Made by a program: the position numbers and the translations under genes. Shown here in pieces: positions 26,327 to 35,718 of a DNA stretch of 64,000 bases (its first letter is position 1; every line of letters starts with the position of its first letter). The DNA lies in NCBI RefSeq assembly GCF_019219065.1, contig NZ_JAHUWK010000002.1, forward strand, positions 62,001 through 126,000, written 5' to 3'. Under the pieces are notes generated by a model. The model had not been told where the DNA came from. It made no database searches and saw nothing but the letters and a program-made list of their open reading frames with translations. The stretch comes from Duganella sp. sic0402 (GTDB lineage Bacteria; Pseudomonadota; Gammaproteobacteria; Burkholderiales; Burkholderiaceae_D).

Positions 26327-27538
26327 TCAAGCGGCGATGTTTTGCGCCCAGGCCAAAGCGGACAAGTGCGCGCGGTTGACCTCCAGCGGCCCCAGCTTGA
26401 CCGCGCCGGCCAGTGAGGAGACCAGGTCGGAGCTGAGTTCGCAGGCCTCTGCCAGCGCCAGATAGGGGCCGTATTTACCGCTGCGCGTCAGCAGCGCGGC
26501 CACCACATCCTCGGACAGCTGGACATTGGCCAGCACCTCCTCCATCGGAATGCCCAGCAGCCGGTCCAGCAGCGAGAACATGCCGGCCACGAAAATGTTT
26601 TCCGCCTCCCCCTTGCCCAACGCCGCCTGCCCCAGCAGTTCGGCCAGGCGGCCACGCACCACCGCCGTTTCCAGCAGCACCGGCGAATAGCCCGAGGTGC
26701 TGGCGGTTGCCAGCAGTAGCGTCAGCCAGCGGTACAGCGGCGTATAGCCCAGCAAGGCCAGCGCCTGGCGCAGGGACTGCACCTCCCTGCCCGCGCCAAA
26801 GCCGGCCGAATTGATGAAGCGCAGCAGCTTGTACGACAGCGTCGCGTCGCGCTTCAGCACCGCCTCCAGCTGGGCGATGTCGGCGTTCTGCCGCACCATC
26901 TGCATCAGCTGCATGATGACGGCCTGGGCCGGATTCAGGCCCTTGGTGTCGGTGCTGGGACGCGGCGTCAGGTGCAGCTTGCCGACAAAGGCGTTCAGCC
27001 CCAGCGCCGCGCAGGCGTCAAAATCAGCCCAGTTGCTGACCGGACGGGCAATCATGCCCACCGTGGATTGCTTGAGCGCCGCGTACATGCGCGCCTGGGT
27101 GGCCACGTCGGCGCCGGAAAAGCGTACTTCCACATACGACGCCATGGTCGGCAGGCGTGCGCCGATGCGCGCCAGGTCGGCTTCGCGCAGCAAAATGCCG
27201 ACGCCGCCCGCGCGCAAGCCCTGCACGGCGGCCATGGTATCGGGGTTGGCGAGTTCCACCGCCTTGATGGAAAGTACAGTGCGCTCCGGCGGCATGTCAT
27301 ACAGCGCGTCAGCCGACAGCATGTCGGGCACGGCTTCAAGGAAGAGGATTTTATCGCGGAGCAGCCAGCCATCGTCTTCGTCGTTGACCTGGCTGGCAAC
27401 AAAGGCGATCAGCGAATCGAGTGCGTCGCGCAGTGAAGCGCTGGGGGTGGCGGACTGGCGCCAGGACAGCTCATACCCCACCACCCGCTGCTTCGGGTCC
27501 AGCAAGGGCTCACGGACGAGAAAATGGGTATGGTGCAT
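26327..27538 (-). CDS. EAL-like plus HDOD domain signalling protein (YuxH type)
   Basis: 403 residues. Residues 1-200 resemble a degenerate EAL domain (HFLVREPLLDPKQRVVGYELSW at the start), but the EAL metal-binding residues are lost (LREADLARI), so cyclic-di-GMP hydrolysis is unlikely. Residues 205-400 are an HDOD domain (LNPAQAVIMQLMQMVRQNADIAQLEAVLKRD, then SLRQALALLGYTPLYRWLTLLL). This scaffold class is linked to motility, biofilm and chemotaxis control. It lies 100 bp downstream of cheY on the same strand, where cheZ is often found in other betaproteobacteria. A signalling role with the motility locus is inferred from position. Confidence 0.85.
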   Translation of the reverse strand: MHHTHFLVREPLLDPKQRVVGYELSWRQSATPSASLRDALDSLIAFVASQVNDEDDGWLLRDKILFLEAVPDMLSADALYDMPPERTVLSIKAVELANPDTMAAVQGLRAGGVGILLREADLARIGARLPTMASYVEVRFSGADVATQARMYAALKQSTVGMIARPVSNWADFDACAALGLNAFVGKLHLTPRPSTDTKGLNPAQAVIMQLMQMVRQNADIAQLEAVLKRDATLSYKLLRFINSAGFGAGREVQSLRQALALLGYTPLYRWLTLLLATASTSGYSPVLLETAVVRGRLAELLGQAALGKGEAENIFVAGMFSLLDRLLGIPMEEVLANVQLSEDVVAALLTRSGKYGPYLALAEACELSSDLVSSLAGAVKLGPLEVNRAHLSALAWAQNIAA

Positions 27539-27599
27539 CGCTTTATGTGGGTAGCCCGGCAGCGCCCGCGTCCGCGCGGCCAGCTTGCGGCGGGCAGAT

Positions 27600-27622
27600 C
27601 CAGAAACGCCTGGCGTTTCTGG
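27600..27622. terminator. Perfect palindrome downstream of cheY, possible terminator
   Basis: CCAGAAACGCC-T-GGCGTTTCTGG, an 11-bp perfect inverted repeat with a 1-nt centre. It sits 17 nt after the cheY stop (27639) in the 100-bp gap before the HDOD gene. There is no T-run, so it may be a Rho-assisted terminator, an RNA-stabilising hairpin or a protein site. Confidence 0.5.
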
Positions 27623-27638
27623 CGCCCGCAGCGGACGA

Positions 27639-28028
27639 TCAAGCTCCGAGTTTTTCGAAGATCTTGTTCAGTTTTTCGTCCAGGGTGGCGGCGGTGAATG
27701 GTTTCACCACATAGCCGTTGGCGCCGGCTTGCGCCGCCGCGATGATGTTTTCCTTTTTCGCTTCGGCAGTCACCATCAGCACTGGCAGTTTGGCCAGGGC
27801 TGGATCGGCACGAATGTTCTGCAACATCGTCAGACCGTCCATATTCGGCATGTTCCAGTCGGACACGACGAAGTCGAAGGATTCTGCGCGCAGTTTCGCC
27901 AGCGCCATCACGCCGTCTTCTGCCTCGTCGACATTGGCATAACCCAGTTCTTTTAACAGATTCCGGACGATGCGACGCATCGTCGAAAAATCGTCAACAA
28001 CTAAAAATTTCATCTTTGGATCAGCCAT
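27639..28028 (-). CDS. cheY: Chemotaxis response regulator CheY
   Basis: 129 residues, a single receiver domain. Acid pocket Asp12-Asp13, phosphoacceptor Asp57 ([12 protein letters not shown]), Thr in [12 protein letters not shown] and Lys in GYVVKPF. Phosphorylated by CheA, it binds FliM and changes the direction of flagellar rotation. The WNMPNMDG and TAEAKKENI segments are those of motor-binding CheY rather than a generic receiver. It is the last che gene, 124 bp after cheB, so it may have its own promoter. cheZ does not follow it, unlike in many relatives. Confidence 0.96.
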   Translation of the reverse strand: MADPKMKFLVVDDFSTMRRIVRNLLKELGYANVDEAEDGVMALAKLRAESFDFVVSDWNMPNMDGLTMLQNIRADPALAKLPVLMVTAEAKKENIIAAAQAGANGYVVKPFTAATLDEKLNKIFEKLGA

Positions 28029-28152
28029 GAATTGCTCCGTTGATTCTCTACGCGGTTGTTAATAGTGCCTACAATTTGGCATTAAGTTGTAGGATAGCAT
28101 TTTCGTTGCCTTAAGGCGAACAAAGTAGCAGTAAAACGTCACACTTGCACAA

Positions 28153-29229
28153 TTAAACACGCAGCGCGCGCATGCCGTGTTGTGCCAGGTGGCCGAGCAC
28201 CATGCCCGGCAACGCCTGCAGGGCGCCGACTTCATGCGCCGCCCCGACTGCAATCGCCTCGCGCGGCATGCCAAACACCACGCAACTTGCCTCGTCCTGG
28301 GCAAAATTATACGCCCCGGCATTGCGCATCTCCAGCATGCCGGCCGCGCCATCCTTGCCCATGCCGGTCAGGATAACACCAACCGCATTCTTGCCGGCCG
28401 CCTGCGCTGCGGAACGGAACAACACATCCACCGACGGACGGTGACGGTTGACCGGCTCAGCCTGGTCGATGCGGGTCATATAATTGGCGCCGCTACGGGT
28501 CAGGTACAGGTGCGAGTGGCCTGGCGCGATATAGGCGTGGCCCGGCAGCACCCGTTCATTGCCCTGTGCTTCCTGCACCGAAATCTTGCACAGCGAATCG
28601 AGTCGCTTGGCGAACGAGCGGGTAAAGCCTTCCGGCATGTGCTGGGTAATCAGGATGCCAGGACAGTCGGACGGCATCTGCATCAGGAACTCGCGGATCG
28701 CCTCGGTGCCGCCGGTGGAGGCGCCAACGATGATCAGTTTTTCCGACGACAGCAGCGGGTTGCGCAGCGCCGACAGCGGCGTCGCGGCATGGCCTTCGGC
28801 GCCCGGCTGCGGCAGGCGGCGCGCCTGCACGCGTGCCTTGGAGGCGGCGCGGATCTTGTCGGTGATCAGTTCGGTGTACTCGCGCATGCCGGCCTGGATC
28901 GAAATTTTCGGCTTGGTCACAAAGTCCACCGCGCCCAGCTCCAGCGCGCGCATGGTGATTTCCGAGCCGCGCTCGGTCAGCGACGACACCATCACCACCG
29001 GCATCGGGCGCAGGCGCATCAGTTTTTCCAGGAAGTCGAGGCCATCCATTTTCGGCATTTCCACGTCCAGCGTCAGCACGTCGGGATTGGTTTGTTTGAT
29101 CAGCTCGCGGGCGACCAGCGGATCGGGCGCCGCGCCGACCACTTCCATGTCGGGTTGGGAATTGATGATCTCGCTCATGACGCTGCGGATCAGTGCGGAG
29201 TCGTCGCACACCAGGACTTTGATCTTCAT
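28153..29229 (-). CDS. cheB: Chemotaxis protein-glutamate methylesterase/deamidase CheB
   Basis: 358 residues. Receiver domain 1-125 with Asp55 ([11 protein letters not shown]), a linker, and a methylesterase domain with the catalytic triad Ser171 ([11 protein letters not shown]), His197 ([12 protein letters not shown]) and Asp293 ([10 protein letters not shown]). It removes methyl groups from receptor glutamates and deamidates glutamines when phosphorylated by CheA, giving adaptation together with CheR. Operon order is cheR-cheD-cheB, with 18 nt between cheD and cheB. Confidence 0.98.
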   Translation of the reverse strand: MKIKVLVCDDSALIRSVMSEIINSQPDMEVVGAAPDPLVARELIKQTNPDVLTLDVEMPKMDGLDFLEKLMRLRPMPVVMVSSLTERGSEITMRALELGAVDFVTKPKISIQAGMREYTELITDKIRAASKARVQARRLPQPGAEGHAATPLSALRNPLLSSEKLIIVGASTGGTEAIREFLMQMPSDCPGILITQHMPEGFTRSFAKRLDSLCKISVQEAQGNERVLPGHAYIAPGHSHLYLTRSGANYMTRIDQAEPVNRHRPSVDVLFRSAAQAAGKNAVGVILTGMGKDGAAGMLEMRNAGAYNFAQDEASCVVFGMPREAIAVGAAHEVGALQALPGMVLGHLAQHGMRALRV

Positions 29230-29247
29230 AAAATACTTTCTTGTTAT

Positions 29248-29847
29248 TTAAAACAGATCGATCTCGCCAGCCACAGGCGCCACCTTGAGGCGGCTGGCGT
29301 ATTCGATTTCCCGCTTGACCAGGGTATCGTTATGGCTTTGCATCAGTTTCTTGACCAGCACCTTGCCGGTGCGCGGGAAGAAATACACTTTGCGCGGGTA
29401 GATATCATTCAAGTCTTCCGCCACCACCCTGATCCGTTCCACTTTCAAAAAATTCAGCACAAAAGCCGCATTGCGCTCGCCGACGTTAATGGCCGTGAAG
29501 CCCTTCAATACGGCGCCACCGCCAAATACCTTGGCTTCAAGGTTCTCGCGCTTGGCGCCGGCCTTGAGCAGATCGTTAATCAGGATCTCCATGGCATACG
29601 TGCCATAACGCGCCGAAGCCGACACCGGGCTGCCATTGTCGCCGCCACCGTCCGGCAGCATGAAGTGGTTCATGCCGCCCAGGCCGGTGGTGCGGTCGCG
29701 GATGCAGGCCGACACGCACGAGCCCAGCACGGTGACGATCAACATATCCTTGTTGGTGTGATAATACTCACCAGGCAGGATCTTGGCGGCCTGACAGTCG
29801 AACGTCCGGTCGTAATAGACGTTGGTGGCAAATTGTTCGAGGTCCAT
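29248..29847 (-). CDS. cheD: Receptor glutamine deamidase CheD
   Basis: 199 residues. Catalytic Cys44 in VLGSCVSACI and His61 in GGMNHFMLP are 17 residues apart, as in Thermotoga CheD (C27/H44). The FGGGAVLKGF segment is also typical. It deamidates specific receptor glutamines to tune chemoreceptors. In other bacteria CheC binds CheD, but no cheC is in this window. The C-terminus ends in GEIDLF, very like the GDIELF end of the CheZ-like protein at 35719. The gene starts 8 nt after the cheR stop. Confidence 0.96.
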   Translation of the reverse strand: MDLEQFATNVYYDRTFDCQAAKILPGEYYHTNKDMLIVTVLGSCVSACIRDRTTGLGGMNHFMLPDGGGDNGSPVSASARYGTYAMEILINDLLKAGAKRENLEAKVFGGGAVLKGFTAINVGERNAAFVLNFLKVERIRVVAEDLNDIYPRKVYFFPRTGKVLVKKLMQSHNDTLVKREIEYASRLKVAPVAGEIDLF

Positions 29848-29855
29848 GTTTTCTC

Positions 29856-30722
29856 TCAGCTGCGGTGCGGCGGTGCTTTACGGGCGGCCGAGCTATCGTC
29901 CAGCTCGTAGACGGTCTTGCCGCGCAGTTTCAACGACTCCGAGACATACAGGAAGTTCTCCGAGTGCCCAGCGAACAGCAGCGCATCCGGTTTCATCAAC
30001 GGCACAAAGCGCGACAGGATCTTGCGCTGGGTCGCCTTATCGAAGTAAATCATCACGTTGCGGCAGAAAATCGCGTCGAACTGGCCGCTGATGGGCCAGC
30101 TGTCCGCCAATAAATTCAACTGCTTGAACGTTATCATATTACGCAATTCCGGCCTAACGCGGGCCATGCCCTCGCGGTCGCCCTTGCCTTTGAGGAAGAA
30201 GCGGCGCTGGCGCTCGGGCGACATCTTGTCCAGCCGGTCCATGCCGTACACGCCGTTGGCGGCGGTGGCCAGCACATTGGTGTCGATGTCGGTGGCAACG
30301 ATCTGCACGTTCGGCGTCAGCGTGTTGAAGGCTTCGCAGACGGTCATCGCGATCGAGTAGGGTTCCTCGCCGGTGGAGCTGGCCGAGCACCAGATGGTCA
30401 GCGGCTCGCGCTTGCCCTTGACGTGATCGGCCAGCAGCGGGAAGTGGTGGGCTTCGCGGAAGAACGAGGTCAGGTTGGTGGTCAGCGCGTTGGTGAACAA
30501 CTCCCATTCCTCGCCCAGGCGGCCGGCTTCCAGGTCGTCGAGGTATTTGGCGAACGAGTCGATGCCAGTGGCGCGCAGACGACGCGCCAGCCGGCTGTAG
30601 ACCATCTCCTGCTTGCTGTCCGCCAGCGAAATGCCGGCGCGCTTGTAGATCAGGCCACGCACCCGCTCGAAATCGCGGGCGTTAAAGTCAAATTCTTTGA
30701 CGGTGTCTTTTGATTGCGGCAT
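29856..30722 (-). CDS. cheR: Chemotaxis protein methyltransferase CheR
   Basis: 288 residues. The N-terminal helical domain (FERVRGLIYKRAGISLADSK ... RRLRATG) is followed by the SAM-binding domain: NLTSFFREAHHFP, WCSASSTGEEPYSIAM, VATDIDTNVL and FDAIFCRNVMIYFD. It methylates receptor glutamates using S-adenosylmethionine. The MCP just upstream ends in an EWEEF pentapeptide of the kind that tethers CheR to high-abundance receptors, so a direct docking is likely. 42 nt separate the two genes. Confidence 0.98.
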   Translation of the reverse strand: MPQSKDTVKEFDFNARDFERVRGLIYKRAGISLADSKQEMVYSRLARRLRATGIDSFAKYLDDLEAGRLGEEWELFTNALTTNLTSFFREAHHFPLLADHVKGKREPLTIWCSASSTGEEPYSIAMTVCEAFNTLTPNVQIVATDIDTNVLATAANGVYGMDRLDKMSPERQRRFFLKGKGDREGMARVRPELRNMITFKQLNLLADSWPISGQFDAIFCRNVMIYFDKATQRKILSRFVPLMKPDALLFAGHSENFLYVSESLKLRGKTVYELDDSSAARKAPPHRS

Positions 30723-30764
30723 ATGTTAAATCCTCTCTATGTGCTAACTATGCCAACGTACAGC

Positions 30765-32489
30765 TTAAAACTCTTCCCACTCATCGGCGCCCGAGGACGC
30801 TGGAAGGGATTTTTTCGGCGCGGCTGGCTTGGCGGCCGGCTTCCGGGCAGCGGTGGCGATTGCCGGCGCAGCAGCAACGGCCGGCTTGGCCGCCACCACC
30901 GTGCGGCGTGGCGCCGGCGTCACTGCGCGGCGCACACCCGCGTCATGCGACAGCTTGAAAATGCTGACCGCCTGCGACAGCAACTCCGCCTGCTCCTGCA
31001 TGCTTTCCGCCGCAGCCGCAGCTTCTTCCACCAGCGCCGCATTCTGCTGCGTCATCTCGTCCATCTGCGAAATCGCCTGATTGACTTCCTCGATACCGTT
31101 GCTCTGCTCCTGCGTCGCCGCCGTGATCTCGCCCATGATATCGGTCACCTGGCGGATCGAGGTCACGATCAGATCCATGGTCTGGCCAGCCTCGTCCACC
31201 AATTTGCTGCCGGCGTCGACTTTTTCCACCGAGTCGGTAATCAGTTCCTTGATTTCCTTGGCCGCGCCCGCCGAACGCTGCGCCAGATTGCGCACTTCCG
31301 ACGCCACCACCGCGAAACCACGCCCTTGTTCACCGGCGCGCGCCGCTTCCACCGCCGCATTCAGCGCCAGGATATTGGTCTGGAAGGCGATACCGTCGAT
31401 CACCGAAATAATGTCGGCAATCTTGCGCGACGATTCGGTGATCGAGCCCATGGTGTGCACCACTTGCGACACCACCTGGCCACCCTTCTCCGCCACCGAC
31501 GACGCCGACACCGCCAGCTGATTCGCCTGGCGCGCGTTGTCCGCATTCTGTTTCACCGTCGAAGTCAGTTCTTCCATCGACGATGCGGTTTCCTCCAGCG
31601 AGCTGGCCTGCGATTCGGTACGCGCCGACAAATCGGCATTGCCCGAGGCAATCTCCTGCGACGCGGTCGAGATCAGCTCGGTACCGGTGCGTACATCGCC
31701 CACCGTCTTGGCCAGGCTTTCATTCATGTCCTTCAGCGCCTGCAGCAGCTCGCTGGTTTCGTCCTGTCCTTCCACCTGCACATGCGAAGTCAGTTCGCCG
31801 GCCGCGACTTTCTGCGCCACGCCCACCGCGCCCGACAGCGGCACGGTAATCGAGCGGGTGATCACCGTAGCGCAAGCCACGCCCAGCACCACCGCCACGC
31901 CGCCCAGTACGAACAGCACCACCATCAGGCTGCGGTCGGCAGTGACCGAACCGTCCATCACTTCCTCGGCATTGGCCTGCTGCATCTCCACCAGCTTGTT
32001 GATCAGCGCCAGCGTCTGCGTGTTCAGCGGATCGATGCGGCCCGAAATCACCTTGGCGCCGCCTTCGCTGTTGAACGCCAGGATCTGCCCGATCGCGTCC
32101 TTGAACGCGGCGTCGGTGTCGGCGTCCAGCGCCGCCAGCTGCGCCAGCACTTTCTGCTCGGCGTCGTTCAGGCCCTGCGCCTTCAGCGCATTCAACGCCT
32201 TGTCGTAGCGCGCGCGCTGGTCCTTGACCTTCTGCTCTTCCTTCTGCATCAGACTCACGTCCGATTGCAGGCCGATATTACGCATGGCGATGCCGGTTTC
32301 CAGCATCGCGCTTTTCATCGTGCCGGCCTGGAGATTCTTGGTGGTTGCTGTGGCCAATCCCTTGGTCAGCTTGTTCTTATTGCTGTAGTTAAGGTAATTG
32401 GTCATCAGCACGATCACCACCAGGATCAGCAAAATGATGCCGAAGCCGATGCGCAGCCGCGCGCCGATCTTGAAATCGCGTAAATTCAT
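30765..32489 (-). CDS. Methyl-accepting chemotaxis protein (four-helix-bundle sensor)
   Basis: 574 residues. TM1 at about 12-33 (LRIGFGIILLILVVIVLMTN), a periplasmic helical sensor (about 34-188), TM2 at about 190-211, and HAMP to about 265. The signalling domain has the invariant hairpin tip FQTNILALNAAVEAARAGEQ and RNLAQRSAGAAKEIKELI. An Ala/Pro/Lys-rich linker leads to the C-terminal DEWEEF, a CheR/CheB-binding pentapeptide (compare NWETF of Tsr/Tar). The ligand is unknown; the sensor resembles the small-molecule four-helix class. Upstream, GACGATAA (one off the sigma-28 -10 GCCGATAA) occurs, without a clear TAAA at the right distance. Confidence 0.95.
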   Translation of the reverse strand: MNLRDFKIGARLRIGFGIILLILVVIVLMTNYLNYSNKNKLTKGLATATTKNLQAGTMKSAMLETGIAMRNIGLQSDVSLMQKEEQKVKDQRARYDKALNALKAQGLNDAEQKVLAQLAALDADTDAAFKDAIGQILAFNSEGGAKVISGRIDPLNTQTLALINKLVEMQQANAEEVMDGSVTADRSLMVVLFVLGGVAVVLGVACATVITRSITVPLSGAVGVAQKVAAGELTSHVQVEGQDETSELLQALKDMNESLAKTVGDVRTGTELISTASQEIASGNADLSARTESQASSLEETASSMEELTSTVKQNADNARQANQLAVSASSVAEKGGQVVSQVVHTMGSITESSRKIADIISVIDGIAFQTNILALNAAVEAARAGEQGRGFAVVASEVRNLAQRSAGAAKEIKELITDSVEKVDAGSKLVDEAGQTMDLIVTSIRQVTDIMGEITAATQEQSNGIEEVNQAISQMDEMTQQNAALVEEAAAAAESMQEQAELLSQAVSIFKLSHDAGVRRAVTPAPRRTVVAAKPAVAAAPAIATAARKPAAKPAAPKKSLPASSGADEWEEF

Positions 32490-32576
32490 GTGTTGCTCCC
32501 CTCTTGCTTTATCGTCGTGTGTACGGCGCGCCCTTCTTTTTGGGGCGCATCCTTGCTACTGCAGCTGCGGCGCGGT

Positions 32577-33071
32577 TTAGGCCGCCAGCTGGTCGATCAG
32601 GCCCATGTCCGGGCTCGACATCAGTTTGTCGATGTCCACCAGGATCAGCATGCGCTCATCGATGGTGCCCAGGCCGATCATATAATCGCTGCTGAAGGCG
32701 GTGCCCATTTCCGGCGCCGGCTTCACTTGTTCGGCGGTCAGCGTGGTCACGTCCGACACCGAATCCACCACCATGCCGACCACGCGGCCGTTGATGTTGA
32801 GGATGATCACCACGGTGAACTGGTCATACACCGGATCGCCCAGGTTGAACTTGATGCGCATGTCCACCACCGGGATGATGATGCCGCGCAGGTTGATCAC
32901 GCCCTTGATGAACTCGGGCGCATTGGCGATGCGGGTCACCGCCTCATAGCCGCGGATTTCCTGCACCTTCAGGATGTCGATGCCGTATTCTTCGGCACCC
33001 AGCTTGAAGGCCAGGTATTCGTGGCCGGCGATGTCGGCGGCGTGTGCCGTAGTGGATTGGATCTCTGCCAT
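32577..33071 (-). CDS. cheW: Chemotaxis coupling protein CheW
   Basis: 164 residues: EYLAFKLGAEEYGIDILKVQEIRGY, then FIKGVINLRGIIIPVVDMRIKF and VVDSVSDVTTLTAEQV, the standard CheW SH3-like fold. It links MCPs to CheA in the polar array. It lies 12 nt downstream of cheA, in operon with it. Nothing unusual is seen beyond a short N-terminal extension of about 14 residues. Confidence 0.97.
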   Translation of the reverse strand: MAEIQSTTAHAADIAGHEYLAFKLGAEEYGIDILKVQEIRGYEAVTRIANAPEFIKGVINLRGIIIPVVDMRIKFNLGDPVYDQFTVVIILNINGRVVGMVVDSVSDVTTLTAEQVKPAPEMGTAFSSDYMIGLGTIDERMLILVDIDKLMSSPDMGLIDQLAA

Positions 33072-33083
33072 GTTGGCCCCCTA

Positions 33084-35273
33084 TCAAGAAAAAATCGATT
33101 CGTCGGCCAGTTGGCGCGACGAGCGTATCAATGCGGCGACGTCCAGGATCAGCGACACGCCGCCGTCGCCGAGAATGGTGGCGCCGGAAATGCCGGCCAC
33201 CTTGCGGTAATTCGACTCCAGGTTTTTGACCACCACCTGCTGCTGGCCGACCAGCTCGTCAACAAACAGGCCGGCCTTGCGGCCATCGGTTTCGACGATG
33301 ATGACAATCCCCTTGCACGGATCGTCGAAGCGCGGCGTGATGTCGAACATCTGGTACAGCGGCACCAGCGGAAGGTACTCGCCGCGTACCTTGATGACCC
33401 GGCCCTTGCCGCTGATTTCCTTGACGTCTTCCGGCACCGGTTGCAGCGATTCGATCACAAAGCCCAGCGGCAGGATGTAAATCTCGTCGCCGACGCGGAT
33501 CGACATGCCGTCCAGGATCGCCAGCGTCAGCGGCAGCGAAATCGAAATGGTGGTACCAAAGCCCTTGGCCGAACGGATCTCGACCACGCCGCCCATGGCG
33601 GTGATATTCCGCTTGACCACGTCCATGCCGACGCCGCGGCCGGACACGTCGGTAACCACGTCGGCGGTGGAGAAGCCGGGCGCGAAGATCAGCTGCCAGA
33701 CTTCGGCGTCGCTCATGGTATCGCTGACCGCCAGCCCGTTCTGCTGAGCCTTGGCCAGGATGCGTTCGCGGTTCAAGCCGCCGCCGTCATCCGATACCTC
33801 AATGATGATATTGCCGCCTTGGTGCGATGCCGACAGGAACAAGCGCCCTGCGTCGCTCTTGCCGCCGGCGCGGCGCACCTCCGGCATCTCGATGCCGTGG
33901 TCGATCGAATTGCGCACCAGGTGGGTCAGCGGATCGACGATGCGCTCGATCAAGCCCTTGTCCAGTTCGGTCGCGGCGCCATTGGTGATGAAATCGACCT
34001 TCTTGCCCAGCTTGTGCGCCAGGTCGCGCACCATGCGCGGGAAGCGCGAAAACACGAAGTCCATCGGCATCATGCGGATCGACATCACCGCTTCCTGCAG
34101 GTCGCGGGTGTTGCGGGTCAGCTGGCTGACGCTGTTCAGCAGGCGCTCGTGCACCATCGGGTCGAGCGTATCGACACGCTGCTCGATCATCGCCTGGGTG
34201 ATCACCAGCTCGCCGACCAGGTTGATCAGCTGGTCGACTTTTTCGATCGACACGCGGATCGACGACGATTCGGCGCCGGCGTGCGCTGGCGCCTTCTCTT
34301 TTTCCTTTTCTTCTTTCTTGACGACCTTCTTCTCTTCCTCGGCTGGCGGGGTCTCGATGACGATGCCGGCGGCGGCGCGGATCTGTTCGACCGGCTGGAA
34401 GAAGCCATAGCCTTGCGCATCCTCGGACGCGGCGCTGGCGTTGGCGCGGATTTCATCCAGCGGCTGGAAGAAGCCATAGCCTTGGCCCGAGGCGGTGGCC
34501 GGTTTCAGTTCGGTGGTATCGAAGAAGCCATAGCCCAGGTCAGCTTCGACCTGGTCGCGCGCGGCCTTCTCTTTTTGCGCCTGCGCATCGTCCAGCGCCG
34601 GCAGTTCGGTGACTTGCATCTCGTCCGGATTCAGCACGAAGGAGCAGATGGCGATGATGTCGTCCAGGCTCTCGTGGGTGGTGACCAGCATCGCATTGCG
34701 GTCCTTGTCCAGCGGGGTGATCGAGACGTGGCCCATCAGGCCCAGTTCCTCGCCCAGCGCCTGCACTTCGCGGTGCGCCATGGCCGGCAGCTCCAGCCGG
34801 TAGCGGCGTCCGCCGATGTGATCGACCTGCTTGGTTTCCACTGCGTTATAGGCCGGCGCGACGGGCGCCAGCGCCACCACCGGCACATCCTGCGCCAGCG
34901 ATTGCAGCATCATGCGCACGTCGCCGACCGCGTCCTGGTCAACTTCGCTGCCCAGACGGTGGCCGTCCAGCTGCATCTTGAGTATGTCCTTGGCGGCCAG
35001 GAAGGCGTCCACATGCTCGCCGGTCAGCGCCATCTCGCCTTTGCGGATGCGGTCCAGCAGGGTTTCCAGCACGTGCGTGATCTCGCTCATGTCGGTCACG
35101 CCAAAGGTCGACGCGCCCCCTTTGACCGAGTGGGCGGTGCGGAAGATCGCGTTCAGATCCTCGGCGTCAGGCGACTCCACATCGACGGCCAGCAGCAGCC
35201 GCTCCATTTCAGCCAGCAGCTCCTCAGCCTCATCGAAAAAGACCTGATAAAACTGGCTTATATCGATGGTCAT
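33084..35273 (-). CDS. cheA: Chemotaxis histidine kinase CheA with GYGFF linker repeats
   Basis: 729 residues. P1 Hpt domain with His48 (RTAHSVKGGAS); a P2-like CheY-docking region about 155-222; a linker about 225-335; P3 dimer helices (VSIEKVDQLINLVGELVITQ); P4 kinase with N box HLVRNSIDHGIEMPE, SDDGGGLN and GRGVGMDVVKRNI; and a CheW-like P5. The linker carries three GYGFF motifs (residues 247-251, 265-269, 288-292), two extended as QGYGFFQP. A Glu/Lys-rich run (EEKEKEKAPAH) comes before P3. These repeats could be extra docking sites for a response regulator. The start has the GGAG box 5-8 nt upstream. Confidence 0.98.
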   Translation of the reverse strand: MTIDISQFYQVFFDEAEELLAEMERLLLAVDVESPDAEDLNAIFRTAHSVKGGASTFGVTDMSEITHVLETLLDRIRKGEMALTGEHVDAFLAAKDILKMQLDGHRLGSEVDQDAVGDVRMMLQSLAQDVPVVALAPVAPAYNAVETKQVDHIGGRRYRLELPAMAHREVQALGEELGLMGHVSITPLDKDRNAMLVTTHESLDDIIAICSFVLNPDEMQVTELPALDDAQAQKEKAARDQVEADLGYGFFDTTELKPATASGQGYGFFQPLDEIRANASAASEDAQGYGFFQPVEQIRAAAGIVIETPPAEEEKKVVKKEEKEKEKAPAHAGAESSSIRVSIEKVDQLINLVGELVITQAMIEQRVDTLDPMVHERLLNSVSQLTRNTRDLQEAVMSIRMMPMDFVFSRFPRMVRDLAHKLGKKVDFITNGAATELDKGLIERIVDPLTHLVRNSIDHGIEMPEVRRAGGKSDAGRLFLSASHQGGNIIIEVSDDGGGLNRERILAKAQQNGLAVSDTMSDAEVWQLIFAPGFSTADVVTDVSGRGVGMDVVKRNITAMGGVVEIRSAKGFGTTISISLPLTLAILDGMSIRVGDEIYILPLGFVIESLQPVPEDVKEISGKGRVIKVRGEYLPLVPLYQMFDITPRFDDPCKGIVIIVETDGRKAGLFVDELVGQQQVVVKNLESNYRKVAGISGATILGDGGVSLILDVAALIRSSRQLADESIFS

Positions 35274-35318
35274 GGTGATACTCCGTAACGTTCGCTTCGC
35301 ATCATTGCGCGCCCTATA

Positions 35319-35684
35319 TCAGCCGATGACCTTTTTGACGACCTCGATGAGCCGCTGTGGATCGAAAGGCTTGACCAGCCAGCCATTGGCGCCGGCGGCG
35401 CGGCCCTTGGCTTTCATCTCGTCGGACGATTCGGTAGTCAGCATCAGGATAGGGGTCTTGGCGTAGCTCGGCAGTTCGCGCAGCAGCGCGATCAGTTGCA
35501 GGCCGTCCATGCGCGGCATGTTCTGGTCGGTGAGCACCAGATCGACGTTCTGCAGCTTGGCTTTTTCCAGGCCTTCCTGGCCGTCCACCGCCTCCACCAC
35601 CTGGTAGCCGGCAGCCTTCAGGCTGAAAGCCACCATCTGGCGCAGGGAGCTGGAATCATCAACTGCAAGTATAGTCTTAGCCAT
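35319..35684 (-). CDS. CheY-like single-domain response regulator
   Basis: 121 residues, receiver domain only. Asp9/Asp10, phosphoacceptor Asp53 (LVLTDQNMPRMDG), Thr in LMLTTESSDEM and Lys in GWLVKPFDP. It lies upstream of cheA, as the tsr-linked or PilH-like receivers do in betaproteobacterial motility loci. A second receiver besides CheY may serve as a phosphate sink or act on another target. The QNMPRMDG variant and the lack of the CheY WNMP motif make direct FliM binding less likely. 45 nt before cheA, 34 nt after the CheZ-like gene. Confidence 0.92.
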   Translation of the reverse strand: MAKTILAVDDSSSLRQMVAFSLKAAGYQVVEAVDGQEGLEKAKLQNVDLVLTDQNMPRMDGLQLIALLRELPSYAKTPILMLTTESSDEMKAKGRAAGANGWLVKPFDPQRLIEVVKKVIG

Positions 35685-35718
35685 CTTATTCTCTCTTGTA
35701 AATCACGTTGTTTAGGTG

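Noticed and set aside
28177..29910. Open frame of 577 codons on the plus strand over cheB and cheD
   Set aside because: Antisense of intact chemotaxis genes; no recognisable domain.
32490..32576. Sigma-28 promoter before the MCP gene
   Set aside because: GACGATAA fits the -10 well, but no TAAA-like -35 is found at the needed 15-nt spacing.
32490..35288. Open frame of 932 codons on the plus strand opposite cheA
   Set aside because: Antisense of cheA and cheW with His/Asp/Val-biased composition; high GC produces such false frames throughout the window.
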